From the NCBI RefSeq assembly GCF_016135805.1, contig NZ_JADWOX010000001.1, positions 310,001-374,000 on the forward strand: 64,000 bases of DNA, written 5' to 3'. Source of the stretch: Caulobacter hibisci (GTDB lineage: Bacteria; Pseudomonadota; Alphaproteobacteria; Caulobacterales; Caulobacteraceae). The translations under genes and the position numbers were made by a program. This document shows, one piece after another, positions 1 through 7,852 of the stretch (positions are counted from its first letter, which is position 1; every line of letters starts with the position of its first letter). Below the pieces are notes generated by a model, which ran no database searches, was not told where the DNA came from, and saw nothing but the letters and a program-made list of their open reading frames with translations.

Positions 1-20
1 TGGATCGGATGCTCTTCCAT
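1..20 (-). CDS. Start of a further early-operon gene (partial)
   Basis: An ATG on the minus strand at 20-18 lies 5 bases past the stop of the preceding leftward gene. It reads MEEHPI before leaving the window. It is called only because the operon is so tightly packed; nothing can be said about the product. Confidence 0.25.
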
Positions 21-24
21 CGAC

Positions 25-558
25 CTAGCCCTCGCCTTGGGCGGTGAGATCAACGGGCGCCCACTTAGCGCCTTCAGCGAGCGCCTCGGTGTCGTCGCTG
101 GCGAAGTCCAGAGCAGCGTGAATGAGGGCCGTCTTGGCGTCAGCATCCTCGGTGTTCATGGCGACGCGGATGAGCGTGCTCGCCTGGGACGCCTGTCCCT
201 TCAGCCGCTCCACCTCTGCCGTTAGGGCGGCGATGGTGGCTGCATCTCGAAGCGCCGCCTCGGTCAGGTTGGCGCACTCGTTCTGAAGATCGCCGATCGC
301 GGCGATTTCGCGGGTCTGCTCTGCATAGGCGTCGAGGAGGTCCCGATAGAGACGTTCCGTCGCTTCTCGGTCCACGGGATACAAGGGGCATCCATCCATA
401 TGTTCAGCTTTAAGCTTGCGGATGGCCTCCCCCACTCGCGCGGCTAGGTCAGGGGTGGTGGTCTTGCTCATGTCCATCGAGGCGCTGGAGTTGCGGGCCG
501 CGCTCTCGGGCGCGGAGACGGGCTGGCTCTGGGATGAGCCCTTGTTCTGGTCGCTCAT
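25..558 (-). CDS. Hypothetical phage early protein with coiled coil
   Basis: 177-residue protein. The start is the ATG at 558 (MSDQNKG), which overlaps the stop of the upstream gene by four bases; the frame stays open further upstream but only over the neighbouring gene. The N-terminal 50 residues are Ser/Gln/Pro-rich and probably disordered. The central and C-terminal parts are Ala/Glu/Leu-rich and helical (an AALTAEVERLK segment), a probable coiled coil. No enzymatic motif is visible. It sits at the distal end of the leftward early operon. Confidence 0.6.
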   Translation of the reverse strand: MSDQNKGSSQSQPVSAPESAARNSSASMDMSKTTTPDLAARVGEAIRKLKAEHMDGCPLYPVDREATERLYRDLLDAYAEQTREIAAIGDLQNECANLTEAALRDAATIAALTAEVERLKGQASQASTLIRVAMNTEDADAKTALIHAALDFASDDTEALAEGAKWAPVDLTAQGEG

Positions 559-1226
559 GCGGCAGGCCTTTGCTGGGAGAGGTGGGCGCGGACCGAGTAG
601 GCCGATCGAGCGATCTCGAGCAGCAGGTCGCGGAACGGTGCCGGCGTGGCGTTGCGGATCCGGGTTTTGTCCTTGCCGCCCACCATGGCCATCTGTCCGA
701 TGCGGCGGGCCTTGGCGTAGCCGTACCGATCGATCATCCACTGCGGCAGTTGCTGCGCGCCCTGACCCCAGATGAGGGACGGGAACTCTACGCCGGCCGC
801 GTAGAGCCAAGTCGGCTTGCGGGAAAAGTGGCCGTACTGGCCCTGCTCGACGTAGCAGGTCCATCCGTTGAAGCCTTGATGCCAGTCGGCGCGGACCCAA
901 CCGCCGCCGCGGGCCGGCTTGTTCAGATCGAACCACTCCGGGTTCCAGGCCTTGCTGTCGGCCGGGTGCTCCAACACCCCCCCCCAGCGACGAACGGCCG
1001 CCAGCGCCGCGGCAAAGCAGCCGTCGTCATCGCCGGTCTTGTACTGGTGAGGCTTCCTCGGCGAGCCTTCGCTGTAACGTCCCCACCGCTGACATGGCGG
1101 GTGCGCAACAACCGGGTGCGGACCAGCGTAGGTCCGGGCGTCGCGGACGATGTCCCACGGATCGACGTCCGGCAGGCCGACATAGGCGCCATCGGTTTCG
1201 ACGTAGAGGGCGGCGACGGTGCTCAC
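555..1226 (-). CDS. Phage protein resembling C5-cytosine methyltransferases
   Basis: 223 residues. It carries AHPPCQRWG (around residue 40), resembling the catalytic PCQ motif IV of DNA cytosine-5 methyltransferases, and a VLEHP segment about 45 residues later where the ENV/ExV motif would fall. The N-terminal SAM-binding FxGxG motif is not recognisable, so this is either a divergent or minimal methylase-fold phage protein. Whether it is active is unknown. A run of nine G residues on the coding strand (complement of 977-985) lies inside the codons for WGGV, a possible slippage site. It is translationally coupled at both ends. Confidence 0.5.
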   Translation of the reverse strand: MSTVAALYVETDGAYVGLPDVDPWDIVRDARTYAGPHPVVAHPPCQRWGRYSEGSPRKPHQYKTGDDDGCFAAALAAVRRWGGVLEHPADSKAWNPEWFDLNKPARGGGWVRADWHQGFNGWTCYVEQGQYGHFSRKPTWLYAAGVEFPSLIWGQGAQQLPQWMIDRYGYAKARRIGQMAMVGGKDKTRIRNATPAPFRDLLLEIARSAYSVRAHLSQQRPAA

Positions 1227-1324
1227 TTCACCCCTCCATCATTAGCCGCGGCGAACCGACGAACAGCAGGCTCGCCGGCCAGGAAGGCGGCATAGAAGCG
1301 GGCGGCGTTGTCGTAGGCGCTCAA
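1223..1324 (-). CDS. Very small hypothetical protein (33 aa)
   Basis: Short frame starting with TTG at 1324 (MSAYDNAARFYAAFLAGEPA). A good ribosome-binding site, GGGAGG, lies about 7 bases upstream on the minus strand. Its stop overlaps the start of the downstream gene, and its start lies at the stop of the HNH gene, which is the packing expected of a real gene in this operon. The sequence is Ala/Phe-rich and helical; function is unknown. The longer frame reaching 1498 is Arg/Pro-rich shadow of the HNH gene. Confidence 0.5.
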   Translation of the reverse strand: MSAYDNAARFYAAFLAGEPAVRRFAAANDGGVK

Positions 1325-2076
1325 AGGAGCCTCCCTAGCGATTGCATGTGTTCTATGGGGTCGCGGCTGCTCTTGCGGACGTTGCAGGTCGCGCAGAGCA
1401 GTTGCAGGTTTCGTGGGGCGTGCTCGCCGCCACGGGCGAGGGGCATGATGTGGTCGAGGTGAAAGCCGCGCTTGACGCCTACCCGGCAGATCGCACACCG
1501 CCAGGCCTGCATTTCGCCAAGGCGCTTCACGGTGCCTCGCGGAAGTTTGCCGTGCTGGCGCCGTGAGCGCGACTGAACGAACTCACGAACCTTGTCCGGA
1601 TTGGCCTTTCGGTAGGCGCGCAGAGTGGCGGCCTGGGCGGCTCTCGCTTCAGGTGTTCGCAGCCGTTCCTTTCGAGCTGCCTTTCCGCCTTTCCAGTTCG
1701 GCTTGGCTGGGCCTGACACAGCAGTCAGCTTTCCGCTTGCCCAGTCCTCTCGCAGCCTCCGGGCGGCTAGCAGCTTGGTCTCGGGCGCCTGCAAAGCTGC
1801 GCGGGCGGCCGTATTGCACTTCTGAGAGCAGAAGCGGCCGCCGCCGTTGTTCAGTTGAACTTGGCGGGGCGCGAAGAGGCCTCCGCAGGTCTCGCAAGGA
1901 CGAGATCTCGCGCGGACCTGAGCGGCCGCGGCCGCGGCTTTGCATTCCGGGCTGCACCGCACATAGATCCCAAGCTTGCTGGCTGGGAGCCACATTGAGC
2001 GGCCGCACCGGATGCAGGGCGAGTGGTGCCGTGCGGCGTCCTCAATAAAGCGGTTGGCGTGCCATTGGCCGGGCAT
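1321..2076 (-). CDS. HNH endonuclease with two N-terminal zinc ribbons
   Basis: 251 residues from ATG 2076 (MPGQWHANRF). Two Cys4 ribbons are visible (C21/C24 with C41/C45, and C61/C64 with C83/C87). A basic linker follows, then a classical HNH module at residues 194-231: CAIC, HLDHI, an Asn in the second strand (PRNLQLL), and CATC. HNH nucleases in this position of phage operons act in DNA processing, packaging or homing; the doubled ribbons suggest site recognition. The frame continues upstream to 2253, but that part shadows the neighbouring gene. The stop/start overlap TGATG at 2076 marks the correct start. Confidence 0.85.
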   Translation of the reverse strand: MPGQWHANRFIEDAARHHSPCIRCGRSMWLPASKLGIYVRCSPECKAAAAAAQVRARSRPCETCGGLFAPRQVQLNNGGGRFCSQKCNTAARAALQAPETKLLAARRLREDWASGKLTAVSGPAKPNWKGGKAARKERLRTPEARAAQAATLRAYRKANPDKVREFVQSRSRRQHGKLPRGTVKRLGEMQAWRCAICRVGVKRGFHLDHIMPLARGGEHAPRNLQLLCATCNVRKSSRDPIEHMQSLGRLL

Positions 2077-2603
2077 CAGCGTCCCTCCGCAAAGCGTCGG
2101 ACGATCGGCGCGCCGTCCTGACCTGCGAGGAAGGCCGAATGGAGCGATCGACAGAGATCGGCCACGCCGTCTCCAATGCCGAGGCGATCCCAGAACTTCC
2201 GCTGGCCGCCGGTGTCGCAGGAGTTCGGCGCGAGGCGATGATGCCAGGCGCACAGCGCGACGCAGCGGGCGTCAGAGACGCGTGGGCCGAGTCCGCCGAT
2301 GGACCACCCCTTGGAGGCAATGGCGAGCTTCTGATGCGCGGCCTCGATGTGACGCGCCTCGGCGGGGCCCGGCCCCTCGATCAAGCAGGCGATGCACGGG
2401 ACGTCCTGGTGAAGCCAGGACATGAAGCCGGCATCGACTTCCCGCGGCTGGCGCTTGCCCGGCGCCTGGCTGGCGACGATGGCCCGGATGTGGTCGCGCG
2501 CGGCTTCCTTGCGGGCCAGGCGCTTTTCCCGGTTCTCCCGGCGCTTGATAGCGGCGGCGGCGGTGAGGACTTCACGGTCCTCGGCGGAGCGGGTCAAAAC
2601 CAT
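2076..2603 (-). CDS. DUF968/YbcO-like HNH-type nuclease
   Basis: 175 residues from ATG 2603 (MVLTRSAEDR). The N-terminal 50 residues are a basic helical region. The C-terminal domain has CIAC (70-73), ARHIEAAH (83-90), VSD (109-111), ALCAWHH (116-122) and a downstream Cys, the spacing of the YbcO/DUF968 family of phage recombination-associated metallonucleases. That family sits with NinB-type genes in lambdoid phages, and here NinB is the next gene but one. It overlaps the upstream gene by ten bases. The likely role is processing of recombination intermediates. Confidence 0.7.
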   Translation of the reverse strand: MVLTRSAEDREVLTAAAAIKRRENREKRLARKEAARDHIRAIVASQAPGKRQPREVDAGFMSWLHQDVPCIACLIEGPGPAEARHIEAAHQKLAIASKGWSIGGLGPRVSDARCVALCAWHHRLAPNSCDTGGQRKFWDRLGIGDGVADLCRSLHSAFLAGQDGAPIVRRFAEGR

Positions 2604-3145
2604 TTGTCGCTCCGCTCGCCGAACAGCTTCCGGCGGATCTGGAGGATGCGCTTCTGCTTGGCGCGGCGGCCTCGCTCGGCGGGGTAGCGCGCGTCCATGC
2701 GCGCGTTCATATCGGCGTCGGTCTCCATGCTGCTGAGCAGCCAGGACTCCGACTTGCCGAGCGGCTTTCGGTGCGCGCCGAAGGTGACGACCGGTGCGAA
2801 CATGCTGCTGCGGAAGGCGCCGCACCGGCGGCACCAGCCGGCGCCGTTGGTGTAGGTGTTCCCGGCGCTACGAGCGCGCCCCCACCGGTGGTCGCAGTTG
2901 CGGTCCGCTTCCCACTTGGCAAAGGCCTGCCGCTCAGCCGCCTCGATGGTCTCGCCTTCGCCGCGAATGAAAGTGCCGGCCGGGAACGCCTCAAAAAACG
3001 GCGTCGAGGGGATGATGCCGTGGCCCCATTGGACCATGCAGTCGTCCGGCCATCCGCACATCGGGTGATAGTCCACGTGCGTGCCGAGCGCGGCTGACAG
3101 AGCCGCTTCCGGTGTGCCGGCGATATGGTGCGGAGCGATTTTCAT
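2594..3145 (-). CDS. Hypothetical phage protein with zinc-ribbon-like motif
   Basis: 183 residues (MKIAPHHIAG). Cysteines occur at CGWPDDC (30-36) and in CDHRWGRA...WCRRCGAF, resembling a treble-clef or zinc-ribbon element common in small phage proteins. The C-terminus is strongly basic. It sits between NinB and the YbcO-like nuclease with overlapping ends, so it is probably part of the recombination set. I do not recognise a named family. Confidence 0.6.
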   Translation of the reverse strand: MKIAPHHIAGTPEAALSAALGTHVDYHPMCGWPDDCMVQWGHGIIPSTPFFEAFPAGTFIRGEGETIEAAERQAFAKWEADRNCDHRWGRARSAGNTYTNGAGWCRRCGAFRSSMFAPVVTFGAHRKPLGKSESWLLSSMETDADMNARMDARYPAERGRRAKQKRILQIRRKLFGERSDKWF

Positions 3146-3555
3146 GCCGCGCTCCTATCCGGCTCGTGGAAGGTCACGCCGTGCTGGGCGCCAAAGGCCT
3201 CGATCAGGGCCATCAGCTCCCCGAGCTCGTCCTTCGTCATGCGGCTGGTGTGCATCCCGAGGAGCACGAAGCCGCCGTTCAGGCCGGGGACGACGTCCAG
3301 GCCGTGGTTGGCGCTGCGCAGGGCGGCGGTGAAGATGTCCTTCCACGCCTCGATGTTGCGCTTGGTGCCCGAGCCGACCGGCCATTCCACCTGACGGGCG
3401 ACGTCGGTGATCATGGCGTGCAGCCGCGAATTCTGGGGCAGGGTGCGGGTCGCCGGCCGGATCTCCAGCACGGCGCCGTCGGGAGCCTGCTCGATCAGCC
3501 GATGGGCCTGTTCTCGGCGGGTCCGGCTCTCCAGAATGATGGTGGGGCCGATCAT
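3142..3555 (-). CDS. ninB: NinB/Orf family recombination mediator
   Basis: 137 residues from ATG 3555 (MIGPTIILESRTRR). The sequence follows the NinB pattern: an early RTREQAHRLIE helix, an LPQNSRLHAMITDVARQV core (the QNxxLHA signature), a WKDIFTAALR helix and a C-terminal SRMTKDELGELMALIEAFGAQHGV segment. NinB (lambda Orf) binds single-stranded DNA and helps load recombinases, substituting for RecFOR. The flanking YqaJ exonuclease and ERF annealing genes support this role. The longer frame to 3762 is not used. Confidence 0.85.
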   Translation of the reverse strand: MIGPTIILESRTRREQAHRLIEQAPDGAVLEIRPATRTLPQNSRLHAMITDVARQVEWPVGSGTKRNIEAWKDIFTAALRSANHGLDVVPGLNGGFVLLGMHTSRMTKDELGELMALIEAFGAQHGVTFHEPDRSAA

Positions 3556-4199
3556 GCAGCCTCCGAGATCTTGGGCAGGCCGTAGGCGCGCACCTTGGCG
3601 ACCATCTCCGCCAGCTCTTCGGTGAACTCGACGACGGCACGCTCCAGCTTGACGATGTAGACCTCGTCCCGCTCGGCGCGCTTCACGAACGGCGGAATGC
3701 CCCGGCTCCAGACCGTGAGGTCGATCCATTCTCGCTTGGCGACCCAGAGCCCGCCCTGGCACTGGGGCTTATGCTCGTCCAGGAACTCGTCGTTCAGGAT
3801 GGCGTCGATCGCCATGAAGCCGAGCTTGGTCTTGATCTCCAGGGCGCCGGGCGCGCCGATGAGCGAGTCCGGCGAGTAGCCGGCCACGCCGTTGACGATC
3901 AAGCCGACCTGCTGCGGATCCACGTCGTGCTTGAAGGCGTACCACTCGCGGGCTTCGGCTTCCTGCTCGTGTCCGCGCTCGGTGTGGACCGTCGAAAAGC
4001 CCTCGGTGGGCTCGCCCGAGATGATCTCGGCCGCCAGCTTGAGCATGTAGGTGCGCCGCTGCTTGCTGGGCGCCGCGCCTCGGCCGGGCGACATGATGTC
4101 CTTGAACATGCTGGCGGTCGGAAGCCCACGGCGGGCCTCCAGCCACTCCGGCGTGCCCTGGTCGCAGTCGATGATGCGGAGGGCGGTGATCTCAGCCAT
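3552..4199 (-). CDS. YqaJ-type viral recombinase (lambda exonuclease family)
   Basis: 215 residues from ATG 4199 (MAEITALRII). The domain contains the N-terminal GTPEWLEARRG motif, an acidic HTERGHEQE segment (72-80), PDSLI with catalytic Asp111, and LEIKTK with Glu121 and Lys123. This is the PD-(D/E)XK arrangement of the lambda exonuclease/YqaJ family, which degrades 5' strands at DNA ends to make 3' overhangs. It is encoded next to the ERF protein and overlaps it by eight bases, the usual exonuclease-annealase pair. A start 27 bases upstream is possible but has no better site. Confidence 0.9.
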   Translation of the reverse strand: MAEITALRIIDCDQGTPEWLEARRGLPTASMFKDIMSPGRGAAPSKQRRTYMLKLAAEIISGEPTEGFSTVHTERGHEQEAEAREWYAFKHDVDPQQVGLIVNGVAGYSPDSLIGAPGALEIKTKLGFMAIDAILNDEFLDEHKPQCQGGLWVAKREWIDLTVWSRGIPPFVKRAERDEVYIVKLERAVVEFTEELAEMVAKVRAYGLPKISEAA

Positions 4200-5022
4200 G
4201 GGCGGCCGCCTTCTCGCGCTCGGCACGGGCGCGGCGGTTCCACAGGGCGATGATCTCGCGGTTCTCGGCGGGCGTGACCAGCTTCTCGACGGCGTCGGCG
4301 TGGCGGTCCTTCCAGGCCTTCAACTCGGCGCCGTTGGCGCAGGCGTTGATGTCCGCCACGGCCCGCTGGGCGGCGGCGCCCAGGGCTCGGCCGCCGCTGG
4401 CGCCGTTGCCGTCGTCATCGGTCTCGCCGGTGGCGATGTTGAAGATCAGCTTCAGGAGATAGCGCTGGCCGTAGGAATAGGCCGACCCGGCCGCATGGAT
4501 GCGGGTCATCACCTCGCCGCCCTTGGCGCCCTTGCCGTCGGCGGGCATGTCCACATAGGGGAAGGACTTGTGGCCGCCCTTGTGGCTGACCTTGCAGATC
4601 ACCCGCACGTCGTCGGGTCGCTCGGCCTTGCCGGTGCTGAAGCTCAGGCTGAAGCCGTGGCGGGTGTAGATCGGCCGAACCGCGCGATCGAGCGCGGGAT
4701 AGCTGGCGTACCGGCTGCTGGTCTGGCTGTTGGCCTTGTCGGTGACGACCACGCCGATCTCGGCCTGGGCGGCGTTCATCGCCTCGTCAAAATCCTGCTC
4801 GGCCTGGTTGGCGGTGATCCGGCCATAGAGCGTGATCAGCTTGTCCAGCTTGTCGACGTCCATGTCCGGGTCTTTGGCCGCCTTGGTGATCACGGCCATC
4901 AGCGTGTCGCTGTCGGTCTTGATCACCTGGGCGGACTGCTGGCGGGGCGCGGCGCTCAGGGCGCGCTCTGGCTTGCCGGCCGCCGTAGGGGTGACGTCGA
5001 GGAGGTCGGGTTGAGCGGTCAT
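4192..5022 (-). CDS. erf: ERF-family single-strand annealing protein
   Basis: 276 residues. The ERF domain spans roughly residues 45-190: QAEQDFDEAMNAAQAEIG, then SRYASYPALDRAVRPIYTRHGFSLSF, VSHKGGH, and SAYSYGQRYLLKLIFNIA, all hallmark segments of the ERF superfamily. These proteins anneal complementary single strands, a RecA-independent recombination route in phages. The C-terminal 70 residues are a basic helical tail. It is paired with the YqaJ exonuclease immediately downstream. Confidence 0.92.
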   Translation of the reverse strand: MTAQPDLLDVTPTAAGKPERALSAAPRQQSAQVIKTDSDTLMAVITKAAKDPDMDVDKLDKLITLYGRITANQAEQDFDEAMNAAQAEIGVVVTDKANSQTSSRYASYPALDRAVRPIYTRHGFSLSFSTGKAERPDDVRVICKVSHKGGHKSFPYVDMPADGKGAKGGEVMTRIHAAGSAYSYGQRYLLKLIFNIATGETDDDGNGASGGRALGAAAQRAVADINACANGAELKAWKDRHADAVEKLVTPAENREIIALWNRRARAEREKAAAHG

Positions 5023-5029
5023 GGCGTCC

Positions 5030-6142
5030 TCAGAACTGCAGGGTGACGGCGGGGATCGAGCCCGCCACGATGGCTTTGACGATCGCGACAGCGGCGAACT
5101 CGTCGACGCCTTCGATCCCCATCAGGGCGACCTTGGCGGCGCCCATGACGGAGGAGCGGTGCTCGCGGTTGGCTTGCCGGGCCGCTTCGACGCGGGCGGC
5201 CTCGGCGGCCTCCTCCGCCTTTCGGCGCTCCTCGGCGGCGACACGGTCGCGTTCGGCCTGGGCCTCCTGCTCGACGCGGCGCAGTTCGGCGGCGTGGGCC
5301 TCTTCCATGCGGCGGCGCTCGGCGGCGGCGGACTCTTCGGCGGCGACCCGCTGGCGCTCGGCCTCGGCCAGGGCGTCTTGCCGCGCCTGCTCAGCGGCGC
5401 GGGCCACGCGCTCGGCCTCGGCCAAGCGGGCCTCTTCGGCGGCGCGCTCGCGGGCGGCGGCCTCTTCGGCTTCGCGCGCCTTGCGCTCCTCTTCCATCCG
5501 GGCGGCTTCGGCTTGGGCGAGGCGTTCGGCCTCGGCGGCGCGCATCCGTTCCAGCTCCGCCCGTTCGGCTTCGGCCTGGGTCAGGCGCTCGACAGCGACC
5601 GTCAGGTCAGCCGTGGTCTTGCTCCAGGCCTCGCGGGCGGCGTCGGTGAAGTCGCCATAGGCCTCCGCGTCGATCGTGATGGCCTCGACCTCAGCCAGCC
5701 GGGCTGAGACGCCGGCGGCGGTGTCGTCGAAGCTGACCTGAGCGGCGGCCTTCAGGCGGGCGAAGAGGTCGGTGGCGGCGGTCTCGCGCGCCTTCTCCGC
5801 CTCTTCCCAGTCCGTGAGAGGCTGGCGGACGCGGGCGGCGATCTCCGCCACCTCCTCGACGATGGCGCCGCCGACGTCGTTGATCGCCTTGACCTTGGCC
5901 CGGTAGTCCTCGGTCAGGCTTTTGCGGGCCGCGTCGATGGCGGTCTTGGACCGCACGACCTTGGCGGCGGCGGCGCGGATCACGTCGCGGGCCTTGGCCG
6001 TGGAGACGTCGGTTCCAGCCTTGGCGCTTTCAGCCTCGACCATGACCTTCCAGGCCGCGTAGGCCTTGGGATCGGTCAGGACGACCGACGGGTTTTCAGC
6101 GACCAGGGCGATCATGTCGGTGGTTTCGACGGCATCGGTCAC
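5030..6142 (-). CDS. Long coiled-coil phage recombination-associated protein
   Basis: 370 residues. The N-terminus (about 1-130) has the look of DUF1351-type recombination-operon proteins, with a KAYAAWKVMVEAESAKAG segment. The middle (about 185-330) is an unbroken Ala/Glu/Arg heptad-like coiled coil. A short C-terminal domain has MGIEGVDEFAAVAIVKAIV. It lies directly upstream of ERF with a seven-base gap, so it is probably co-translated and may act with it. The repetitive coding sequence produces long false frames on the other strand. Confidence 0.75.
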   Translation of the reverse strand: MTDAVETTDMIALVAENPSVVLTDPKAYAAWKVMVEAESAKAGTDVSTAKARDVIRAAAAKVVRSKTAIDAARKSLTEDYRAKVKAINDVGGAIVEEVAEIAARVRQPLTDWEEAEKARETAATDLFARLKAAAQVSFDDTAAGVSARLAEVEAITIDAEAYGDFTDAAREAWSKTTADLTVAVERLTQAEAERAELERMRAAEAERLAQAEAARMEEERKAREAEEAAARERAAEEARLAEAERVARAAEQARQDALAEAERQRVAAEESAAAERRRMEEAHAAELRRVEQEAQAERDRVAAEERRKAEEAAEAARVEAARQANREHRSSVMGAAKVALMGIEGVDEFAAVAIVKAIVAGSIPAVTLQF

Positions 6143-6327
6143 GAGGCGGCTCCTTGCTGAAGCTCAGCCATCCGGGCGGCATAGGCGGCACGGTTGGCGG
6201 GAAGGGTTTCGGGGTGGCTCTGGAGGGCGGCGGCGTTCGCCTTGCCCCAGGCGGTGAGGTCGTCGGTGGACCGGGCCAGGCCGACGCAGAGGGAGACGAG
6301 GGCTTGCACGAACGCGTCCTCGCTCAC
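6139..6327 (-). CDS. Small hypothetical phage protein (62 aa)
   Basis: Small helical protein (MSEDAFVQALVSLCVGLARS). It overlaps the neighbours on both sides by four bases in the ATGA style used throughout this operon. No motif is recognised; the C-terminus is Ala/Gln-rich. Its position between the coiled-coil gene and the acyl-carrier-like gene is the only clue to function. Confidence 0.6.
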   Translation of the reverse strand: MSEDAFVQALVSLCVGLARSTDDLTAWGKANAAALQSHPETLPANRAAYAARMAELQQGAAS

Positions 6328-6584
6328 GCGGCCGCAGGGACGTCGCCGGTCAGGCGCTGGGCCAGCCGGACGAGGTCGCCGACGGTCTTGACCTGCTCGG
6401 CCTGGTCGTCCCCGATCTCGGCGTCGATGAGGTCTTCCACCTCCATCAGCACTTCGATCATGGAGAGGTCGCAGACGCCGGCGTCAGCGAAGATCAGGCC
6501 CGGCCCAAGGTCGGACGGGTCGACGTCGAGGTGGCGCGCCACGATGCGGTTGACGATGCAGGCGGTGGAGAGGGCGCCGGTCAC
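6324..6584 (-). CDS. Acyl-carrier-protein-like protein lacking the phosphopantetheine serine
   Basis: 86 residues with ACP architecture: an N-terminal helix (IVNRIVARHLDVDPSDLG), a loop, a helix-II segment SMIEVLMEVEDLIDAEI, and a C-terminal TVGDLVRLAQRL matching the ACP helix IV TVGD motif. In true ACPs the helix II start reads DSLD, with Ser carrying 4'-phosphopantetheine. Aligned here it reads CDLS (38-41), so Asp39 replaces the modified Ser and a Ser falls two residues later. Either the register is shifted or the protein cannot be acylated and works as a binding decoy or scaffold. Function is unknown. Confidence 0.6.
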   Translation of the reverse strand: MTGALSTACIVNRIVARHLDVDPSDLGPGLIFADAGVCDLSMIEVLMEVEDLIDAEIGDDQAEQVKTVGDLVRLAQRLTGDVPAAA

Positions 6585-6757
6585 GCGTCACCTCGCGCGT
6601 CGAGGCCCTCAAGAGCGATGGAGACCAGGATGCCAGCGCCGAAGGTGATCGCCGCGACGGCGTAGTGCCCGACGGCTGTCTGCCCGCCGACGATCCCGAG
6701 ATAGACGGCGTCGATGTAGTTGAACCGGCGCTTGGCCAGGAAGCGAAGGGCCTTCAC
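6581..6757 (-). CDS. Small membrane protein (58 aa)
   Basis: GTG start at 6757 (VKALRFLAKRRFNYIDAVY) overlapping the upstream stop (GTGA). A basic N-terminus is followed by two short hydrophobic stretches (YLGIVGGQTAVGHYAVAAI and FGAGILVSIAL), so one or two membrane passes with the N-terminus inside. The longer frame to 6943 is Arg/Pro-rich shadow sequence. Function is unknown. Confidence 0.55.
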   Translation of the reverse strand: MKALRFLAKRRFNYIDAVYLGIVGGQTAVGHYAVAAITFGAGILVSIALEGLDARGDA

Positions 6758-7020
6758 GCGGCAATCTCCATCGACGGTCTGTTGGCCATGGCCGGCGCGA
6801 GCGCGGCGACGCGCTTGGCCTCGGCCCGCGCTTCGGCGATCAGGCCCCGGATGTGGCGCCGGGCCTTCATGGCCTCGTGCTTGATCGTGGCGAGGTCGCG
6901 AAGGGCGTTCTGCAGCTGGGTTTCCGACGTGAACCGCTGGCACGTCCGCTCGACGCGGCCGGCCTGGGCGAGAATGGAAGCGGCGGACTCGTAGAGGTCC
7001 GGCGGGATGGCGACGGCCAT
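6754..7020 (-). CDS. Hypothetical helical phage protein (88 aa)
   Basis: All-helical, Ala/Arg-rich protein (MAVAIPPDLYESAASILAQA). It has a basic middle (KHEAMKARRHIRGLIAEARAEAKR) compatible with a coiled coil or nucleic-acid contact. It is tightly coupled to the small membrane gene downstream. No recognised family. Confidence 0.6.
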   Translation of the reverse strand: MAVAIPPDLYESAASILAQAGRVERTCQRFTSETQLQNALRDLATIKHEAMKARRHIRGLIAEARAEAKRVAALAPAMANRPSMEIAA

Positions 7021-7044
7021 GGTGGGGCTCCTCTGGTGGTTGGG

Positions 7045-7284
7045 TCAGGCCGCGCGGGGCGGCGGGTTGTCGGTGAGGCGGCGCTGGCTCTGGGCGGCAT
7101 CGTCGGCCTGAGTCAGCTGTTCGAGGGCGCCCTGCCAGACCCCGAAGGCGTCGCCCTGCATCGGGACATTCAGCCCCTCGCGGACGATGGCCTTGCGGAG
7201 ATCTTCGACGACCCAGTCAGGGACCGGACGCATGCGGAAGAGGACCACGCCGCCGCGAGCCGTGAAGAGAGCCGGGATGCTCAC
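7045..7284 (-). CDS. Hypothetical phage protein (79 aa)
   Basis: 79 residues (MSIPALFTARGGVVLFRMRP) with mixed strand/helix character and a polar C-terminal tail. The stop precedes the next gene by 24 bases, one of the few gaps in the operon. It overlaps its upstream neighbour by four bases. No motif is recognised. Confidence 0.55.
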   Translation of the reverse strand: MSIPALFTARGGVVLFRMRPVPDWVVEDLRKAIVREGLNVPMQGDAFGVWQGALEQLTQADDAAQSQRRLTDNPPPRAA

Positions 7285-7622
7285 GACACGCCCTCCGCGT
7301 CCTGGCCAAGGGCCTTGGCGATGGCGGCTTCGAACTTCCGCAGTTCCCCCATCGTCACGTCTATCGGGATGACGGTCTCGTCGGGAACGTTCCCGTTGCC
7401 GATCGCCAGCCCCTTCGGCATGAACTCGCGGGCAGCCGCCAGAAGTTCGGGCGCCGCGGCGATCAGGCGGGCGTTAGCGAGGGCCTCCGCCTCAGGCCTG
7501 CCGCTGTGCTTGCCGATCCGATGCACGCCGGCGACAACCTCGTTGGAGGCTTTCGGCTTCACACGGATCAAATCGCCTGCGCTGACGCTCCACGGCCCTG
7601 GCGTGTGCTGATCCTCCATCAC
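7281..7622 (-). CDS. Conserved phage hypothetical with HTPGPW / ANARLIAAAPE motifs
   Basis: 113 residues. It begins EDQHTPGPWSVSAGDLIRV and contains ALANARLIAAAPELLAAAREF. This combination is widespread in small early proteins of tailed phages and prophages, where it has no known function. The C-terminal half is less conserved. It starts with ATG-ATG at 7622, overlapping the previous stop. Confidence 0.7.
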   Translation of the reverse strand: MMEDQHTPGPWSVSAGDLIRVKPKASNEVVAGVHRIGKHSGRPEAEALANARLIAAAPELLAAAREFMPKGLAIGNGNVPDETVIPIDVTMGELRKFEAAIAKALGQDAEGVS

Positions 7623-7849
7623 GCCCGCTCCCCGAACACCCGCGCCATGAGCGCGGCGGTGGCGCCGAGGGCCTCCGAGCGGAGGTCAGCAGCGATGCAC
7701 GGATCGACGTCGGTCTGAACGGTCTCGAAATACTGGCCGCCCACGTAGGCGACACGGAATCCGTTCACGCCGGGCGTTACGGAGAGGGCGAGGGGGCGCA
7801 GCTGGGCGCGCAGGCTCTCGCCGACGGTGTTTAGGCGGGTGGCGGCCAT
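7619..7849 (-). CDS. Hypothetical phage protein (76 aa)
   Basis: 76 residues (MAATRLNTVGESLRAQLRPL). Predicted beta strands in the middle (GFRVAYVGGQYFETVQTDVD) are followed by a helix. No named family. The start lies three bases from the stop of the first gene of the leftward operon. Confidence 0.6.
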   Translation of the reverse strand: MAATRLNTVGESLRAQLRPLALSVTPGVNGFRVAYVGGQYFETVQTDVDPCIAADLRSEALGATAALMARVFGERA

Positions 7850-7852
7850 GGC

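Noticed and set aside
5160..5600. Apparent repeat region on DNA level (GCGGCCTC/GGCGGC units)
   Set aside because: Explained by the Ala/Glu/Arg coiled-coil coding sequence, not an independent DNA repeat.
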